In this document: positions 28,314 to 37,559 of the stretch, piece after piece | Layout: every line of letters starts with the position of its first letter | Position numbering within the stretch: the stretch's first letter is position 1 | DNA from: Fimbriiglobus ruber | Lineage (GTDB): Bacteria > Planctomycetota > Planctomycetia > Gemmatales > Gemmataceae | Assembly (NCBI RefSeq): GCF_002197845.1 | Contig: NZ_NIDE01000004.1 | Coordinates: 186,001 to 250,000 of the forward strand | Direction: 5' to 3' | Length of the DNA: 64,000 nt | Made by a program: the position numbers and the translations under genes | Notes under the pieces: generated by a model | What the model was told of the DNA's origin: nothing | The model's database searches: none | What the model saw: only the letters and a program-made list of their open reading frames with translations

Positions 28314-28898
28314 TCACACCGGCGTCAATATCTCCGCCACGCGGATGGCAGGCTTGTAGTCCGTGTAAATCACGCCGAGGCGACCGTAGGTTGTGGCCGG
28401 GGCGGGCAGGCCGAGCCAATCGGTCATCGTCGCGCCGGGCAACGCCCGGAAAAAGCCGACCGGTAGCACCGTCCGCAGTACGTTGTGCTGGATCAGCACG
28501 CGCCCGAGCGGCGTTTTTTGGCTGACGATTTCGTCACTGACGGCTGGAGCGAGCAGAGACAAATCGATGTGAACGATGCCGAACTGAACGACCTTCCCGG
28601 TACCGCGAAGCGTGAGTACGATTTTCCGGGCGTAGTCGTTTCCCGACAGGCGGGCGTCCAGCACTTTCACGTCGACCGGCGAGCCGTAGAACTCTTCCAC
28701 GGTGACCGTCATGTGGTGCGAATGCACTAACAGTCGGCGATACGGCTCCGGCACCTTGTCGCCGGGCAGCGCTTCGGTCAGCGGGCGGTCGGAACGGTCA
28801 GGGAAGTGGGAGTAAAGTTCGTCCAGTGTCAGCGGCGGGGCAGGGGGCACGGCGTAGGCGCTCGGATTCAAGCGGAGGTCGGTAGGACTCGTCGGCAT
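28314..28898 (-). CDS. Conserved hypothetical protein, possibly chorismate-lyase-like fold
   Basis: 194 residues from the ATG at 28898; the frame extends to 29018 without support. The body (SPVDVKVLDARLSGNDYARK, GKVVQFGIVHIDLSLLAP, KTPLGRVLIQHNVLRTVLPV) has the alternating strand pattern and the PLGRVLI-x-x-x-x-x-R segment that resemble chorismate-pyruvate lyase or UTRA-like domains. The likeness is weak and is judged by eye. No signal peptide or membrane span. It converges on the protease gene across the palindrome. No pathway partner is adjacent, so function remains unassigned. Confidence 0.55.
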   Translation of the reverse strand: MPTSPTDLRLNPSAYAVPPAPPLTLDELYSHFPDRSDRPLTEALPGDKVPEPYRRLLVHSHHMTVTVEEFYGSPVDVKVLDARLSGNDYARKIVLTLRGTGKVVQFGIVHIDLSLLAPAVSDEIVSQKTPLGRVLIQHNVLRTVLPVGFFRALPGATMTDWLGLPAPATTYGRLGVIYTDYKPAIRVAEILTPV

Positions 28899-29178
28899 AC
28901 TTAAACCCCGAACAGTGTGACGGACACCGGGCGTTTTGCCAAGGTGAACTCGCGCGATGCGGAATTCGAGGGGAGAGACTGGTCGTGTCCGGCGGAGCGA
29001 ACCAAAGGCGGGACTCACTGAGTGTCACCATAGGGAAGTACCGGCCGCCGCGATACTCCTTTCGCGAAAACAGTTGCGTTCCTTTCCGCGGCATGGTTTG
29101 CTTCCTAAAACCCCGGCAGCTGTGGCCCGCCCCCGACGAAGGTCTTTTCCCACTCTGTTACCTCAGTAGAGGATTTCG

Positions 29179-30183
29179 ATGCTCTCCCGCTGTTTCCTTC
29201 TCGCCCTCGCGTTGCCCGCCTTCGCGGGCATCTCGCTTCGCGCCGCCGACCCGAAACCCGCGGCCCAAACCGGGACTGCAGCCGACCTCGGCTTCGACCC
29301 CTACGACCAGTCGAAGGTGCCGCTCGAAGTCGAACCGCCCGCGGACTTCAAGGGTAAGAAAATCGTCCTCGTCGCCGGCTCCAAGAGCCACGGCCCCGGG
29401 GACCACGAGTTCTTCGCCGGCACCACGATCCTCATGAACCTACTCAAACAAACGCCGGGCGTTTGGCCGGTGATGGCCCGGGACGGGTGGCCGAAGAACG
29501 AGAAGATCTTCGACGGCGCGGCCGCGATTCTCTTTTACATGGACGGCCGCGGCGGTCATCCCGTCGTTCAGAAGGATCGGCTCAAGCTGTTGCAAAAATA
29601 CATCGACGCCGGCACCGGCTGGCTCAACCTGCACTACGCGGTCGACTACGAACCGCGGCACGGCGAGACTGTGGTGGGCTGGATGGGCGGGTATTACGAC
29701 CCGCGGACCTCGATCAACCCGCACTGGGACGCGGACATCCGCAGCCTGCCCAAGCACCCGATCACCAACGGCGTGCATCCGTTCAAGATCCGCGACGAGT
29801 GGTATTACAACATGCACTGGGTCGGCGACGTGCCGGACGTGAAGGACGCGAAAGGCGTGACCCCGATCATCCAGGCGCTGCCGCCGGACAACACCCGCGG
29901 GACGCCCGACGCGAAGAAGTACCTCGGCCGCATCGAAACGATGGCGTGGGCCTACGAGCGGCCGGACGGCGGTCGCGGGTTCGGTTTTACCGGCGGGCAC
30001 AGCCACCGCAACTGGGGCGACGAAAACTTCCGCCGGATCGTGGTCAACGCGATCCTCTGGGCGGCGAAGGTCGACGTGCCGGAAGGAGGCGCGAAGGTCG
30101 ATTTCGATCCGATCGACCTCAACCGCAACCTCGACCAAAAAGGTAAACCCTTCAGTAAGATCACTCCGCCGAGCGAAAAATAG
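29179..30183 (+). CDS. Exported ThuA-domain protein
   Basis: 334 residues with a signal peptide (MLSRCFLLALALPAFAGISL). The ThuA/glutamine-amidotransferase-like domain runs from about residue 58: KIVLVAGSKSHGPGDHEFFA, then AAILFYMDGRGGHPVV, GWLNLHYAVDYEP, EWYYNMHWVGD, and the late block FGFTGGHSHRNWGDENFRR. ThuA-like domains are abundant in planctomycetes as secreted or periplasmic proteins linked to sugar metabolism (the founding member is in trehalose utilisation), but their biochemistry is not settled. It stands alone, followed by a WXPGXW-repeat gene with its own leader. Good family match; the specific substrate is unknown. Confidence 0.85.
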   Translation: MLSRCFLLALALPAFAGISLRAADPKPAAQTGTAADLGFDPYDQSKVPLEVEPPADFKGKKIVLVAGSKSHGPGDHEFFAGTTILMNLLKQTPGVWPVMARDGWPKNEKIFDGAAAILFYMDGRGGHPVVQKDRLKLLQKYIDAGTGWLNLHYAVDYEPRHGETVVGWMGGYYDPRTSINPHWDADIRSLPKHPITNGVHPFKIRDEWYYNMHWVGDVPDVKDAKGVTPIIQALPPDNTRGTPDAKKYLGRIETMAWAYERPDGGRGFGFTGGHSHRNWGDENFRRIVVNAILWAAKVDVPEGGAKVDFDPIDLNRNLDQKGKPFSKITPPSEK

Positions 30184-30502
30184 AGATGCGCGAAGCGACG
30201 AATATCCGGTCCGCCACAGATCGTTCCGATTGGTGGCGGGCCGGTCGTCTTTCGGGCCGGACAATAACAACGGTCACGGCGACTTTTTCGTTCCGTCCAA
30301 CCACCGCCGTCCGAGAGACCGTCCCAACGCCCGTATTTCGCCTGAAAAGCTCTGATTGGCACGATAGTTACTACTGATTTCCGTCATGTTCTGCGCCACC
30401 GTGGTCCACACGTCCCTGTTTCGTTGCAAGTTGCGGCTGGTCGAGCGCTATACTGGCGTGGGCATGGCGCCTCGTTTCACACCCCTCATTTCAAGGTGAG
30501 AC
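30184..30502 (+). other. Intergenic region with probable promoter of the WXPGXW gene
   Basis: 319 bp without a supported ORF. A possible promoter lies at 30424-30454 (TTGCAA, 19 bp, TATACT), and AAGGTGAG sits just before the ATG at 30503 as a ribosome-binding site. Nothing else was recognised. Confidence 0.4.
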
Positions 30503-32032
30503 ATGAAGAATAAAGGTCCGATCCGGCTAGCCCGGTTGCTCGGCGTACTGGCTATCGTTGCGTTCGGCTCGCGCGCCCGCGCCGATGATCCCCCGCCGCC
30601 CCCGGTACCACCACCGCCCGAGGGCGTTGACGTGCAGGCGCGTGGCCCGGTCCACGAGGCTTACGCCGAGCCGACGGGCGCGGCCCCCGCGCCCGGCACG
30701 GTCGCCCCCCAGGCTCCGCCCGCGGACATTAACGAAGTTCCCCCGGACCAGCGGCCGGAAGGGGACAACGTGCAATGGATTCCCGGCTACTGGGCGTGGG
30801 ACGACGACTCGCACGGGTACATCTGGGTCAGCGGCTTCTGGCGGATTCCGCCCCCCGCTCGGCGCTGGCTGCCCGGGCACTGGCAAGCGATCGACGGCGG
30901 CTGGCAATGGGTTGCCGGTTTCTGGGCACCGGACGACCTGACTCAAGTTCAGTACCTCCCCGCCCCACCACCGCTCCCCGACCAACCGGCACCTCCGCCG
31001 GCCCCGGACCCGAACAGCGTTTACGTTCCCGGGATTTGGGTCTACCAGCAAGCGCAGTACATGTGGCGGCCCGGGTTCTGGGTTCCGTTCCGGCCGGGTT
31101 GGGTCTGGTCCCCGGCGAACTACGTATGGACGCCGAACGGGTGCCTGTTTTTCGAGGGCTATTGGGACCGTCCGCTCGGCGAACGGGGCCTGCTCTTCGC
31201 CCCCGTCCGATTCGGACCGGCGTGGCGTGGCGGCGCGTTCGTCCCGTCGTTCGTAGTCAACACGGACTTCCTGCTCGGCGCGCTGTTCGTGCGGACAGCC
31301 GCCCACCACTTTTACTTCGGCGACTATTTCGACAAGGGGTATGCGAACCGCGGCTTCGTGGCGTGGCCGGACTACCGGATCGGGCGGGTCGGGTTCGACC
31401 CGAACTTCAGCTACTACCGGCACCTGTACACGGGCCACCCCGAGTGGGAAAAGAACCTTCACGAGCTGTACCACGCCCGCGCGGCTGGCACGATCGCCCG
31501 CCCGCCGCGAACCTGGAACCAGCAAGTCCAGGCCGTCCGCACCCTTCCCGGAAATCGGACCGCGTTCGTTCACAACGACATCCACGTGACGCACGTGGAA
31601 AACGTCTCCGTCCTGTCGCCGCTGGCTCAAGCTCACAACGTCCATGTGACGGGTCTGGCCGGGTTGGCGCGGACGCCGGTGGCGAACGTCCCCGCGCACG
31701 TGGTCAAACTCGAGCCCGTGACGAGGGATGTCCACGCCCGCGAGGTCCAGGCGGCGGCGCAGCTTCGCGAGTCGGCGGCCCTGCGCCGCAACACCGAGGC
31801 GAAGGTACTGAGTTCGGGCGGGCCGCGGCCGCTCCTCCACACCGACCCGCCCCACGTCGCCGCACTCAATCTGCCCAAACCGATCCCACACGTCGAGGTT
31901 CCGCGCCCGGGGCCTGTCGTGGCTCCGAGGGTGGCGCCGCCGATCCCGGTGATGCCGCAGCACGAAGTGCGAGCGATCCCGAAGTTTGAACCGCACCCGC
32001 TGCCGCGGCCGCCGATTCCGGTGAAGAGGTAG
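30503..32032 (+). CDS. Exported WXPGXW (YXWGXW-type) repeat protein
   Basis: 509 residues with a signal peptide (MKNKGPIRLARLLGVLAIVA) and a poly-Pro stretch after it. Residues about 90-230 hold repeated Trp-rich units: VQWIPGYWAWDDD, YIWVSGFWRIP, RWLPGHWQAIDGG, WQWVAGFWAPDD, VYVPGIWVY and YMWRPGFWVPF, the W-x-P-G-x-W pattern of the planctomycete/proteobacterial YXWGXW repeat family. The second half is basic, rich in His, Arg, Val and Pro, with no recognised domain. These are exported or outer-envelope proteins of unknown function; a wall- or membrane-associated structural role is an inference. A perfect 23-bp hairpin follows the stop. Confidence 0.8.
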   Translation: MKNKGPIRLARLLGVLAIVAFGSRARADDPPPPPVPPPPEGVDVQARGPVHEAYAEPTGAAPAPGTVAPQAPPADINEVPPDQRPEGDNVQWIPGYWAWDDDSHGYIWVSGFWRIPPPARRWLPGHWQAIDGGWQWVAGFWAPDDLTQVQYLPAPPPLPDQPAPPPAPDPNSVYVPGIWVYQQAQYMWRPGFWVPFRPGWVWSPANYVWTPNGCLFFEGYWDRPLGERGLLFAPVRFGPAWRGGAFVPSFVVNTDFLLGALFVRTAAHHFYFGDYFDKGYANRGFVAWPDYRIGRVGFDPNFSYYRHLYTGHPEWEKNLHELYHARAAGTIARPPRTWNQQVQAVRTLPGNRTAFVHNDIHVTHVENVSVLSPLAQAHNVHVTGLAGLARTPVANVPAHVVKLEPVTRDVHAREVQAAAQLRESAALRRNTEAKVLSSGGPRPLLHTDPPHVAALNLPKPIPHVEVPRPGPVVAPRVAPPIPVMPQHEVRAIPKFEPHPLPRPPIPVKR

Positions 32033-32052
32033 ATGAGTGTTGGTGTTGGTTA

Positions 32053-32102
32053 CAGACGCGAAAGGGCGGGCATTCATGAGAATGCCCGCCCTTTCGCGTC
32101 TG
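32053..32102. terminator. Perfect 23-bp-stem hairpin, bidirectional terminator
   Basis: CAGACGCGAAAGGGCGGGCA (start of the left arm, 32053) is fully complementary to the right arm ending at 32102, with the loop ATGA. It lies between the convergent WXPGXW gene and msrB, 20 bp from each stop, where a shared terminator is expected. Confidence 0.7.
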
Positions 32103-32122
32103 TGAATAGATTCGATCGTCCC

Positions 32123-32599
32123 TTACGTTTTCGCTTCCGTCACCGAAGGGGTAAACGCCAGCGAAGCCGAGTTGACGCAGAACCGCAGCCCCGTCGGCCG
32201 CGGGCCGTCGTCGAAGACGTGGCCCAGGTGTCCGCCACATCGCCCGCAGCGGATCTCTGTCCGGATCATGCCGTGACTCTTGTCCGCGACGAACGCCACG
32301 TGGTCGGGATCGAACGGGGCGAAGAAACTCGGCCAGCCGGTGCCGGACTCGAACTTGGTCGACGAGCGAAAGACGGGCAGGCCGCACAGCCGGCAGGTGA
32401 AGACGCCGCTCTCTTTGTTGTTCAACAGCCCGCCACAGAAAGGCGGCTCAGTCCCTTGATGCAGCAGAACTCGTCGCTCTTCCGGAGTCAGCTTGGCGGA
32501 CAGCGCGTCACGTTCGGCTTCGGTGGGTGGAGTTAAGTCGTACCCGGCGGCCGAGGTCCGGCCCGCGGGTCGGTCTTTGGTGTCGACTGAATGTGTCAT
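32123..32599 (-). CDS. msrB: Peptide-methionine (R)-S-oxide reductase MsrB
   Basis: 158 residues from the ATG at 32599; the frame to 32746 adds a tail without family match. The MsrB fold is clear: LTPEERRVLLHQGTEPPFCG, zinc-site pairs CRLCG and CGRCGG, KFESGTGWPSFF, and the catalytic cysteine in LRFCVNSASL. MsrB reduces methionine-R-sulfoxide in proteins using thioredoxin. No signal peptide, so cytoplasmic. It is followed on the 3' side by the shared hairpin and preceded by ndk on the same strand, 172 bp away. It lacks a fused MsrA domain. Assignment is secure. Confidence 0.95.
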   Translation of the reverse strand: MTHSVDTKDRPAGRTSAAGYDLTPPTEAERDALSAKLTPEERRVLLHQGTEPPFCGGLLNNKESGVFTCRLCGLPVFRSSTKFESGTGWPSFFAPFDPDHVAFVADKSHGMIRTEIRCGRCGGHLGHVFDDGPRPTGLRFCVNSASLAFTPSVTEAKT

Positions 32600-32771
32600 G
32601 ACGGTCCTCCCGGTCGGTGTTACCCTCACCCGTATCATACGGCGGTCACACAAACACCGGGTTGCGGAAACGCGGACGTGGTGGCGATTGAGACGTGAGG
32701 TGACTGAGAGCAGGAGGCAGAACCTTCCAGCGCGGCCCGACCGCAAATCAGTCGGGCCGCCCCGAACCGAT

Positions 32772-33218
32772 TTAGCCGACCCACGAAGAGTCAGTGATCG
32801 CGTAGCCGACCAGGTCTTCGGGCTTGAACCAGAGGGCGATTTCGGTCGCCGCGTTCTCGGGGCTGTCGCTGCCGTGGACGAGGTTGTTCTGGACGCTCAG
32901 GGCGAGGTCGCCGCGGACCGTTCCCGGGCCGGCCTTCACCCCGTCGGTCACGCCCATCAGGTTGCGGCACGCGGCCACCGCTTCCCGGCCCTCCCACACC
33001 ATCGCCACCGTCGGGCCGCTCGTCAGGAACGTGAGTAGGGATTCGTAGAAGGGCTTGCCCTTGTGGACCGCGTAGTGCTTTTCGGCCAGCTCGCGCGGGG
33101 CCTGGACGAGCTTCAACCCGGCGAGACGGAGCCCTTTCTGCTCGAACCGGCGGGTGATCTCCCCGACCAGGCGGCGCTGGACCGCGTCGGGCTTGAGCAG
33201 GATGAGGGTCTTTTGCAT
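32772..33218 (-). CDS. ndk: Nucleoside diphosphate kinase
   Basis: 148 residues from the ATG at 33218 ([15 protein letters not shown]), the normal NDK length; upstream residues to 33284 do not match the family. Conserved blocks are the Lys of [46 protein letters not shown] with phospho-acceptor His115, and the C-terminal EIALWF. NDK moves the gamma phosphate between nucleoside triphosphates by a phospho-His intermediate and balances (d)NTP pools in the cytoplasm. It sits alone between msrB and the DJ-1 gene. Confidence 0.97.
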   Translation of the reverse strand: MQKTLILLKPDAVQRRLVGEITRRFEQKGLRLAGLKLVQAPRELAEKHYAVHKGKPFYESLLTFLTSGPTVAMVWEGREAVAACRNLMGVTDGVKAGPGTVRGDLALSVQNNLVHGSDSPENAATEIALWFKPEDLVGYAITDSSWVG

Positions 33219-33354
33219 GGGGAGTCGCGCTCTTCGGTGTGCGAGAGAAACAGGCGGATGAAAATATGGTGTGAACGAGGGCACGAATCGTCCACCCGGT
33301 TTGCGGGCGCGGCGCGACGATTTCTCCGACCCACCCTCCGCCTCCTTCTCACAC

Positions 33355-33927
33355 TCACCGGACGGGTTTGCCCCCGCAGGCCGCGTTCAGCAGCTTGATG
33401 TACTCCCGCATCCACGCCGGGTTGTCGTGCCACGTTCGCGCGGTGACGAGCCCCCCGCACACTACCACCTCGGCATCGACGTACTGACCGCCGACCGTTT
33501 CGATGTCCAGTTTGCACTTCGCGACTGTCGTCGCCCGAACCCCGTTGAGTACCCCCGCCGCGGCGACGATCTCGATCCCGTGGCACACGGACGCGACCGG
33601 CTTACCGGCCGCGAACATCGCCCGCGTGACCCGCAGCAAGTCCGCGTCGTACCGCAGGTACTCCGGGGCCCGGCCGCCGGAGATGACCATGCCGGCGTAG
33701 TCGTCCGGATTCACACTGGCGAAGGCGACATCCGCCGCGAGCGTGTAGCCGGGCGTCTCGACCGTGATGTCCCAGTCGGCCGGCCGCTCGTGCAGCACGA
33801 GGTGGTAGACCCGCGCCGCCGGCCCGGCGACGTGAACCGTGTACCCCTCCTCGCGGAGTCGGTGGAGTGGGTAGAAGGTGTCGAGGACTTCGGCCGCGTC
33901 GCCGATCACGAGTAAAACTTGCGGCAT
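33355..33927 (-). CDS. DJ-1/PfpI-family protein
   Basis: 190 residues. The Rossmann-like core starts [20 protein letters not shown]; the nucleophile elbow is [12 protein letters not shown] with Cys115 followed by His116, and the preceding strand [13 protein letters not shown] is typical. DJ-1/PfpI members include glyoxalases, deglycase-like proteins, chaperones and amidase-like proteins. The Cys-His pair is the family catalytic core, but the actual activity cannot be told apart from sequence. The gene follows the DUF1549/DUF1553 gene by 43 bp on the same strand and may be co-transcribed. Confidence 0.85.
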   Translation of the reverse strand: MPQVLLVIGDAAEVLDTFYPLHRLREEGYTVHVAGPAARVYHLVLHERPADWDITVETPGYTLAADVAFASVNPDDYAGMVISGGRAPEYLRYDADLLRVTRAMFAAGKPVASVCHGIEIVAAAGVLNGVRATTVAKCKLDIETVGGQYVDAEVVVCGGLVTARTWHDNPAWMREYIKLLNAACGGKPVR

Positions 33928-33970
33928 CAGCGTCTCGGTCGGGGAGAGGGTAGAGGTTGATAACGGGCAC

Positions 33971-36490
33971 TCACTCCTTCGTGAGCGCTTCGTCCAGATT
34001 CAGGATGATCGTGCAGAGAGCGGTAAACGCGGCCTGGTCGACCGGATCGAGTTTCTCGTCCCGCTTCGATTCGCCGACCGCGAGCAGCTTTTTCGCCGCG
34101 GCCGGGTCGGCCGCGTACTGGCTCCGGAGGCGTTTGAGCCCGGCGAGGAGGATTTGTGTTTCTTCCGGCGTCGGGTCGCGGGCGATCACCAGTCGGGTGG
34201 CCTGGGCGATCCGGCCGGCGTCATCCGGTGTGGCGGCTAGCACGCGCCCGGCCAGCGCCCGCGCCGCCTCGACGTAGGTCGTATCGTTCAGCGTGGCGAG
34301 TGCCTGGAGCGGCGTATTGGTGCGGACCTGCTTGACCGTACACGTCTGCCGCGTGGCCGTGTCGAAAAACTCGGTCGGGGCGATGATTCGCCGCCAGAAC
34401 GTGTATAGGCTCCGGCGGTAGAGGGCGTCGCCGTGGTCCTGGGTGTACCGCTTTTGGCCGAACGTCGCTTCCTCCCACACGCCCGACGGCTGATACCCGT
34501 TCACGCCCACGCCGCCCATCGTACCGACGAGTAGCCCGCTCGCCGCCAGCGCCTGATCGCGGATCATCCACGACGGCATCCGCGATCGCGGCCCGCGGGC
34601 GAGCAGCCGGTTCAGCGGGTCGCGCTCGGCCAGCACGGGCGTCACCTTCGACGACTGGCGGTACGCGGAACTCGTCACGATTAATCGGAGGAGGTGCTTG
34701 ACCGACCACGCCGCGGGCGCGGGGCCGGTCGCGGCCGTCGGGTTCACGAACTCGGTCGCCAGCCAGTCGAGCAATTCCTGGTTCACCGGCCGCTCGCCCT
34801 GGACGCCGAAGTCCTCGACCGTCTTCACCAAACCAGTCCCGAACACCTGCTGCCAGTACCGGTTCACCGTCACCCGCGCAGTGAGCGGGTTGTCGGGCGA
34901 GACGAGCCACCTGGCCAAGGCGAGGCGGTTCCGCGGCACACCGGCGGGGAGACCGCCGAGGACCGCCGGGACCACGGCCGAAACCTTGTCGGCCGGCTTA
35001 TTGTACAAGCCCTTGGTGAGCAGGAATGTGTCCCGCGGGGTCGATTGGTCTTCCATCACCATGACCCGCGGAACCTTGCGGTTCAAGTCATCGCGGGTGC
35101 CGACGTACCGCGACAGATCGGCGAGCAATTCGCCGTACGTTTGCTCGCGTGGAGCGAACTGTTTTTCAAGCTTCCCGAGTTGGTCGCGGGACCGGTCAGT
35201 CGGCCGGCGGGCCAGAGCATCTTTGATTTCTTTGGGCACATCCTTCACTTTGACCGCGTCCGAAGCCGGCTTGCCCTTCTCGCGGGAGAACAGGATCGCT
35301 TCCAGGGCGTCGAGCTTTCCGGACGTCGCGGCGATTTTCTCGCCGACGTCTTTTAGTTTCGCGTCGTCCTCCGGTGTGCGAAGTTCGACGACAGGCGCGG
35401 TCTGTGGGTTGCCGCCGCCGCCGTTGACCGCCGTCTGGTTGAAGAATGCGAACAGCCCGTAATACTCTTTTTGGGCTAGCGGGTCGAACTTGTGGTCATG
35501 GCACCGGCAGCAGTTGAAGGTGAGCCCCAGCCAGACGGTGCCGGTGGTCTCGGCCATGTCCATCACGTAGTCGATCCGGTTCTCTTCCGCGATGCGGCCG
35601 CCTTCGCCGTTGATCATGTGGTTGCGAAGAAAGCCGGTCGCGAGTTTCTGCTCGGTGGTGGCGTTCGGGAGTTGGTCGCCCGCGAGCTGCCAGACGGTGA
35701 ACTGGTCGAACGGCATGTCCGCGTTCAGCGCCCTGACTACCCAGTCCCGCCACGGCCACATCGTCCGCTCGCCATCGCCCTGGTAACCGTTGCTGTCCGC
35801 GTACCGGGCGGCGTCCAACCACTCCCACGCCATGCGCTCGCCGTACCGCGGCGAAGCGAGCAGGCGGTCGACGACCTTCTCGTAAGCGTCGGGCGACTGG
35901 TCCGCGAGAAAGTCCGCGACTTCTTTCGGCGTCGGCGGCAGGCCGGTCAGTTCGAGCGTGACGCGGCGGATGAGGGTTTGCTTTGCCGCTTCAGTGTTCG
36001 GCGCGAGTCCTTCGCGGTCGAGTTTCGCGAGAACGAAGGCATCGATCGGGTTGCGGACGACAAACTTCGGGTTCGCGACCGACGGCACAGCCGGTCGTTC
36101 CACCTTCTCGAACGCCCAGTGTTTGCCCCAATCGGCACCTTGATCGACCCAGGTCTTGAGGGTGTCGATTTGCTTCGCGGTGAGCGTTTTCTTGGACCTG
36201 GGCGGCGGCATGACTTCATCCGCGTCGCCCGTGACGAGCCGGCGGATCAGTTCGCTCTCCCGGCTCTTCCCGGGAACGATGACCGGGTCTTTTTTGCGCA
36301 GTGCGGCGTCCTTGGTGTCGAGCCGCAGGTCGGCTTTCCGCGCCTTGGCGTCCGGCCCGTGACACTGGAAGCAAGCGTCCGAGAGGATCGGCAGCACGTC
36401 TCGGGCGAAGGAGACTTTCGGGTCCGCTGCCCGCGCCGGGGCGAGCGCGAGGGCGAGGGCGAGGAGCGCGAGCGAGAGAATGTGGCGCAT
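33971..36490 (-). CDS. Planctomycete cytochrome C (PSCyt1) / DUF1549 / DUF1553 exported protein
   Basis: 839 residues with a signal peptide (ALLALALALAPARA). A c-type cytochrome-like domain at the start carries CFQCHG (Cys40, Cys43, His44) and MPPPRSKKTLTAKQ with the distal Met. DUF1549 follows (NPIDAFVLAKLDREGLAPNT to FNCCRCHDHKFDPLAQKEYY), then DUF1553 (NRLALARWLVSPDNPLTARV to the C-terminus). This three-domain protein is a planctomycete hallmark, usually next to a DUF1501 exported sulfatase-like partner; none is seen here. Role is unproven; proposals link the group to polysaccharide degradation and periplasmic electron transfer. The family match is certain, the function open. Confidence 0.93.
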   Translation of the reverse strand: MRHILSLALLALALALAPARAADPKVSFARDVLPILSDACFQCHGPDAKARKADLRLDTKDAALRKKDPVIVPGKSRESELIRRLVTGDADEVMPPPRSKKTLTAKQIDTLKTWVDQGADWGKHWAFEKVERPAVPSVANPKFVVRNPIDAFVLAKLDREGLAPNTEAAKQTLIRRVTLELTGLPPTPKEVADFLADQSPDAYEKVVDRLLASPRYGERMAWEWLDAARYADSNGYQGDGERTMWPWRDWVVRALNADMPFDQFTVWQLAGDQLPNATTEQKLATGFLRNHMINGEGGRIAEENRIDYVMDMAETTGTVWLGLTFNCCRCHDHKFDPLAQKEYYGLFAFFNQTAVNGGGGNPQTAPVVELRTPEDDAKLKDVGEKIAATSGKLDALEAILFSREKGKPASDAVKVKDVPKEIKDALARRPTDRSRDQLGKLEKQFAPREQTYGELLADLSRYVGTRDDLNRKVPRVMVMEDQSTPRDTFLLTKGLYNKPADKVSAVVPAVLGGLPAGVPRNRLALARWLVSPDNPLTARVTVNRYWQQVFGTGLVKTVEDFGVQGERPVNQELLDWLATEFVNPTAATGPAPAAWSVKHLLRLIVTSSAYRQSSKVTPVLAERDPLNRLLARGPRSRMPSWMIRDQALAASGLLVGTMGGVGVNGYQPSGVWEEATFGQKRYTQDHGDALYRRSLYTFWRRIIAPTEFFDTATRQTCTVKQVRTNTPLQALATLNDTTYVEAARALAGRVLAATPDDAGRIAQATRLVIARDPTPEETQILLAGLKRLRSQYAADPAAAKKLLAVGESKRDEKLDPVDQAAFTALCTIILNLDEALTKE

Positions 36491-36560
36491 GGTGAATAGG
36501 GCAAGGAGCGAGGGCGGGTCTGTGTACCGCAGTGGATTCCGGTCGTAGACGCCATGATTC

Positions 36561-37520
36561 TCAAGGCTGCTTCTTTTGACGATTCCGACGTGGCGCGGGC
36601 TTTTCCAGCAATTCCTCCCAGCTGCTCACGACAGCAATTCGGGTACACAATTCTTCGAGTTTGGACAACTCGTGGATTTGGTCAATGGCCTGCTCGGTCC
36701 GCGCGCCCAGCTCGCCGAGTTTGCTTTCTCCGAAGATACGTAGTAGCTTGCGAGCCTCGATTGCTGCTCCCTTTTCCATCCCCTCTTCCATCCCCTCTTC
36801 CCTCCCTTCTTCCCTCCCTTCTTCCCTCCCCTTCCTTAATCCCTCTTCCCTTCCCTCTTTCAGAATGACTTGGTAGGTCGCGGATTCGCGCATGGAAACA
36901 ACTCCTCGGAACAGTTTCGCGGCCATTGCGGGCGAGTACCGAAGGCCGGCCAAAATGTAGGCTGATGCCCAAATTACCGGCGCTTCATCGCGAGCCCCAG
37001 GGGCGCTCAGCAAGTCCGCCATCCTCTCTATTATGCCCGGGAGTTCCGGCTCTGTCACTGCGCTGATGGGCGCCAAGGGCAGTAAAGCGAGACCACCCGA
37101 GAGGCGCGCGTTCGGCGTCAGCAGCCACACCCGAATCACGTCGTACCCGAACTCCAGGTAACGCTTTTTCCGGGAGAACTGGCGGACATAGGTGCCCGTG
37201 AGCTGCGGGGAATCGGATTCGGGTCGGAGCAACACGACAACACTCTGAACGAGCAACTTGTGGCGGAGGTCCAGGAGCGCGTTGCGGGCGTGGATTTTGG
37301 CCGGGAGCATGGCCGCGTCGTGGCCGGCGACGAATTCCAGGTGTAGCAGGTAGGGCGGGTCGGCGCGGACCCGAAGAACCTTGTCGGCGGCCCCCGAAAC
37401 GGTGGCGATATCGGAATCGATGATCTCGGTGGGCCCGGGGTTCCCGAAGAAGGCAGGCCAGGACTCGGGAGCCGTTTCGGCCAGAGCCTTGAGGGTCGGG
37501 TCGTAAGGCTTGCTCGTCAC
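36561..37520 (-). CDS. Rpn/PD-(D/E)XK nuclease-family protein with EEG-repeat
   Basis: 319 residues from a GTG at 37520 with GGGGGAGG nine bases upstream. The N-terminal two thirds resembles Rpn-family recombination-promoting nucleases or transposase-like proteins: YDPTLKALAETAPESWPAFF, PYLLHLEFVAGHDAAMLPAK (the acidic E in a PD-(D/E)XK-like strand) and YDVIRVWLLTPNARLSGGLA. A highly charged repeat of REEG/MEEG units follows (about residues 223-250), then a C-terminal helical region like that of DUF4351-type proteins. The group is linked to DNA cleavage and intracellular recombination. The metal-binding residues are only partly recognisable. No terminal repeats flank it, so it is not a standard IS. 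Confidence 0.7.
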   Translation of the reverse strand: MTSKPYDPTLKALAETAPESWPAFFGNPGPTEIIDSDIATVSGAADKVLRVRADPPYLLHLEFVAGHDAAMLPAKIHARNALLDLRHKLLVQSVVVLLRPESDSPQLTGTYVRQFSRKKRYLEFGYDVIRVWLLTPNARLSGGLALLPLAPISAVTEPELPGIIERMADLLSAPGARDEAPVIWASAYILAGLRYSPAMAAKLFRGVVSMRESATYQVILKEGREEGLRKGREEGREEGREEGMEEGMEKGAAIEARKLLRIFGESKLGELGARTEQAIDQIHELSKLEELCTRIAVVSSWEELLEKPAPRRNRQKKQP

Positions 37521-37559
37521 GGTCGCCTCCCCCGGCCGGTGGTGCGTGATCGCGATGTC

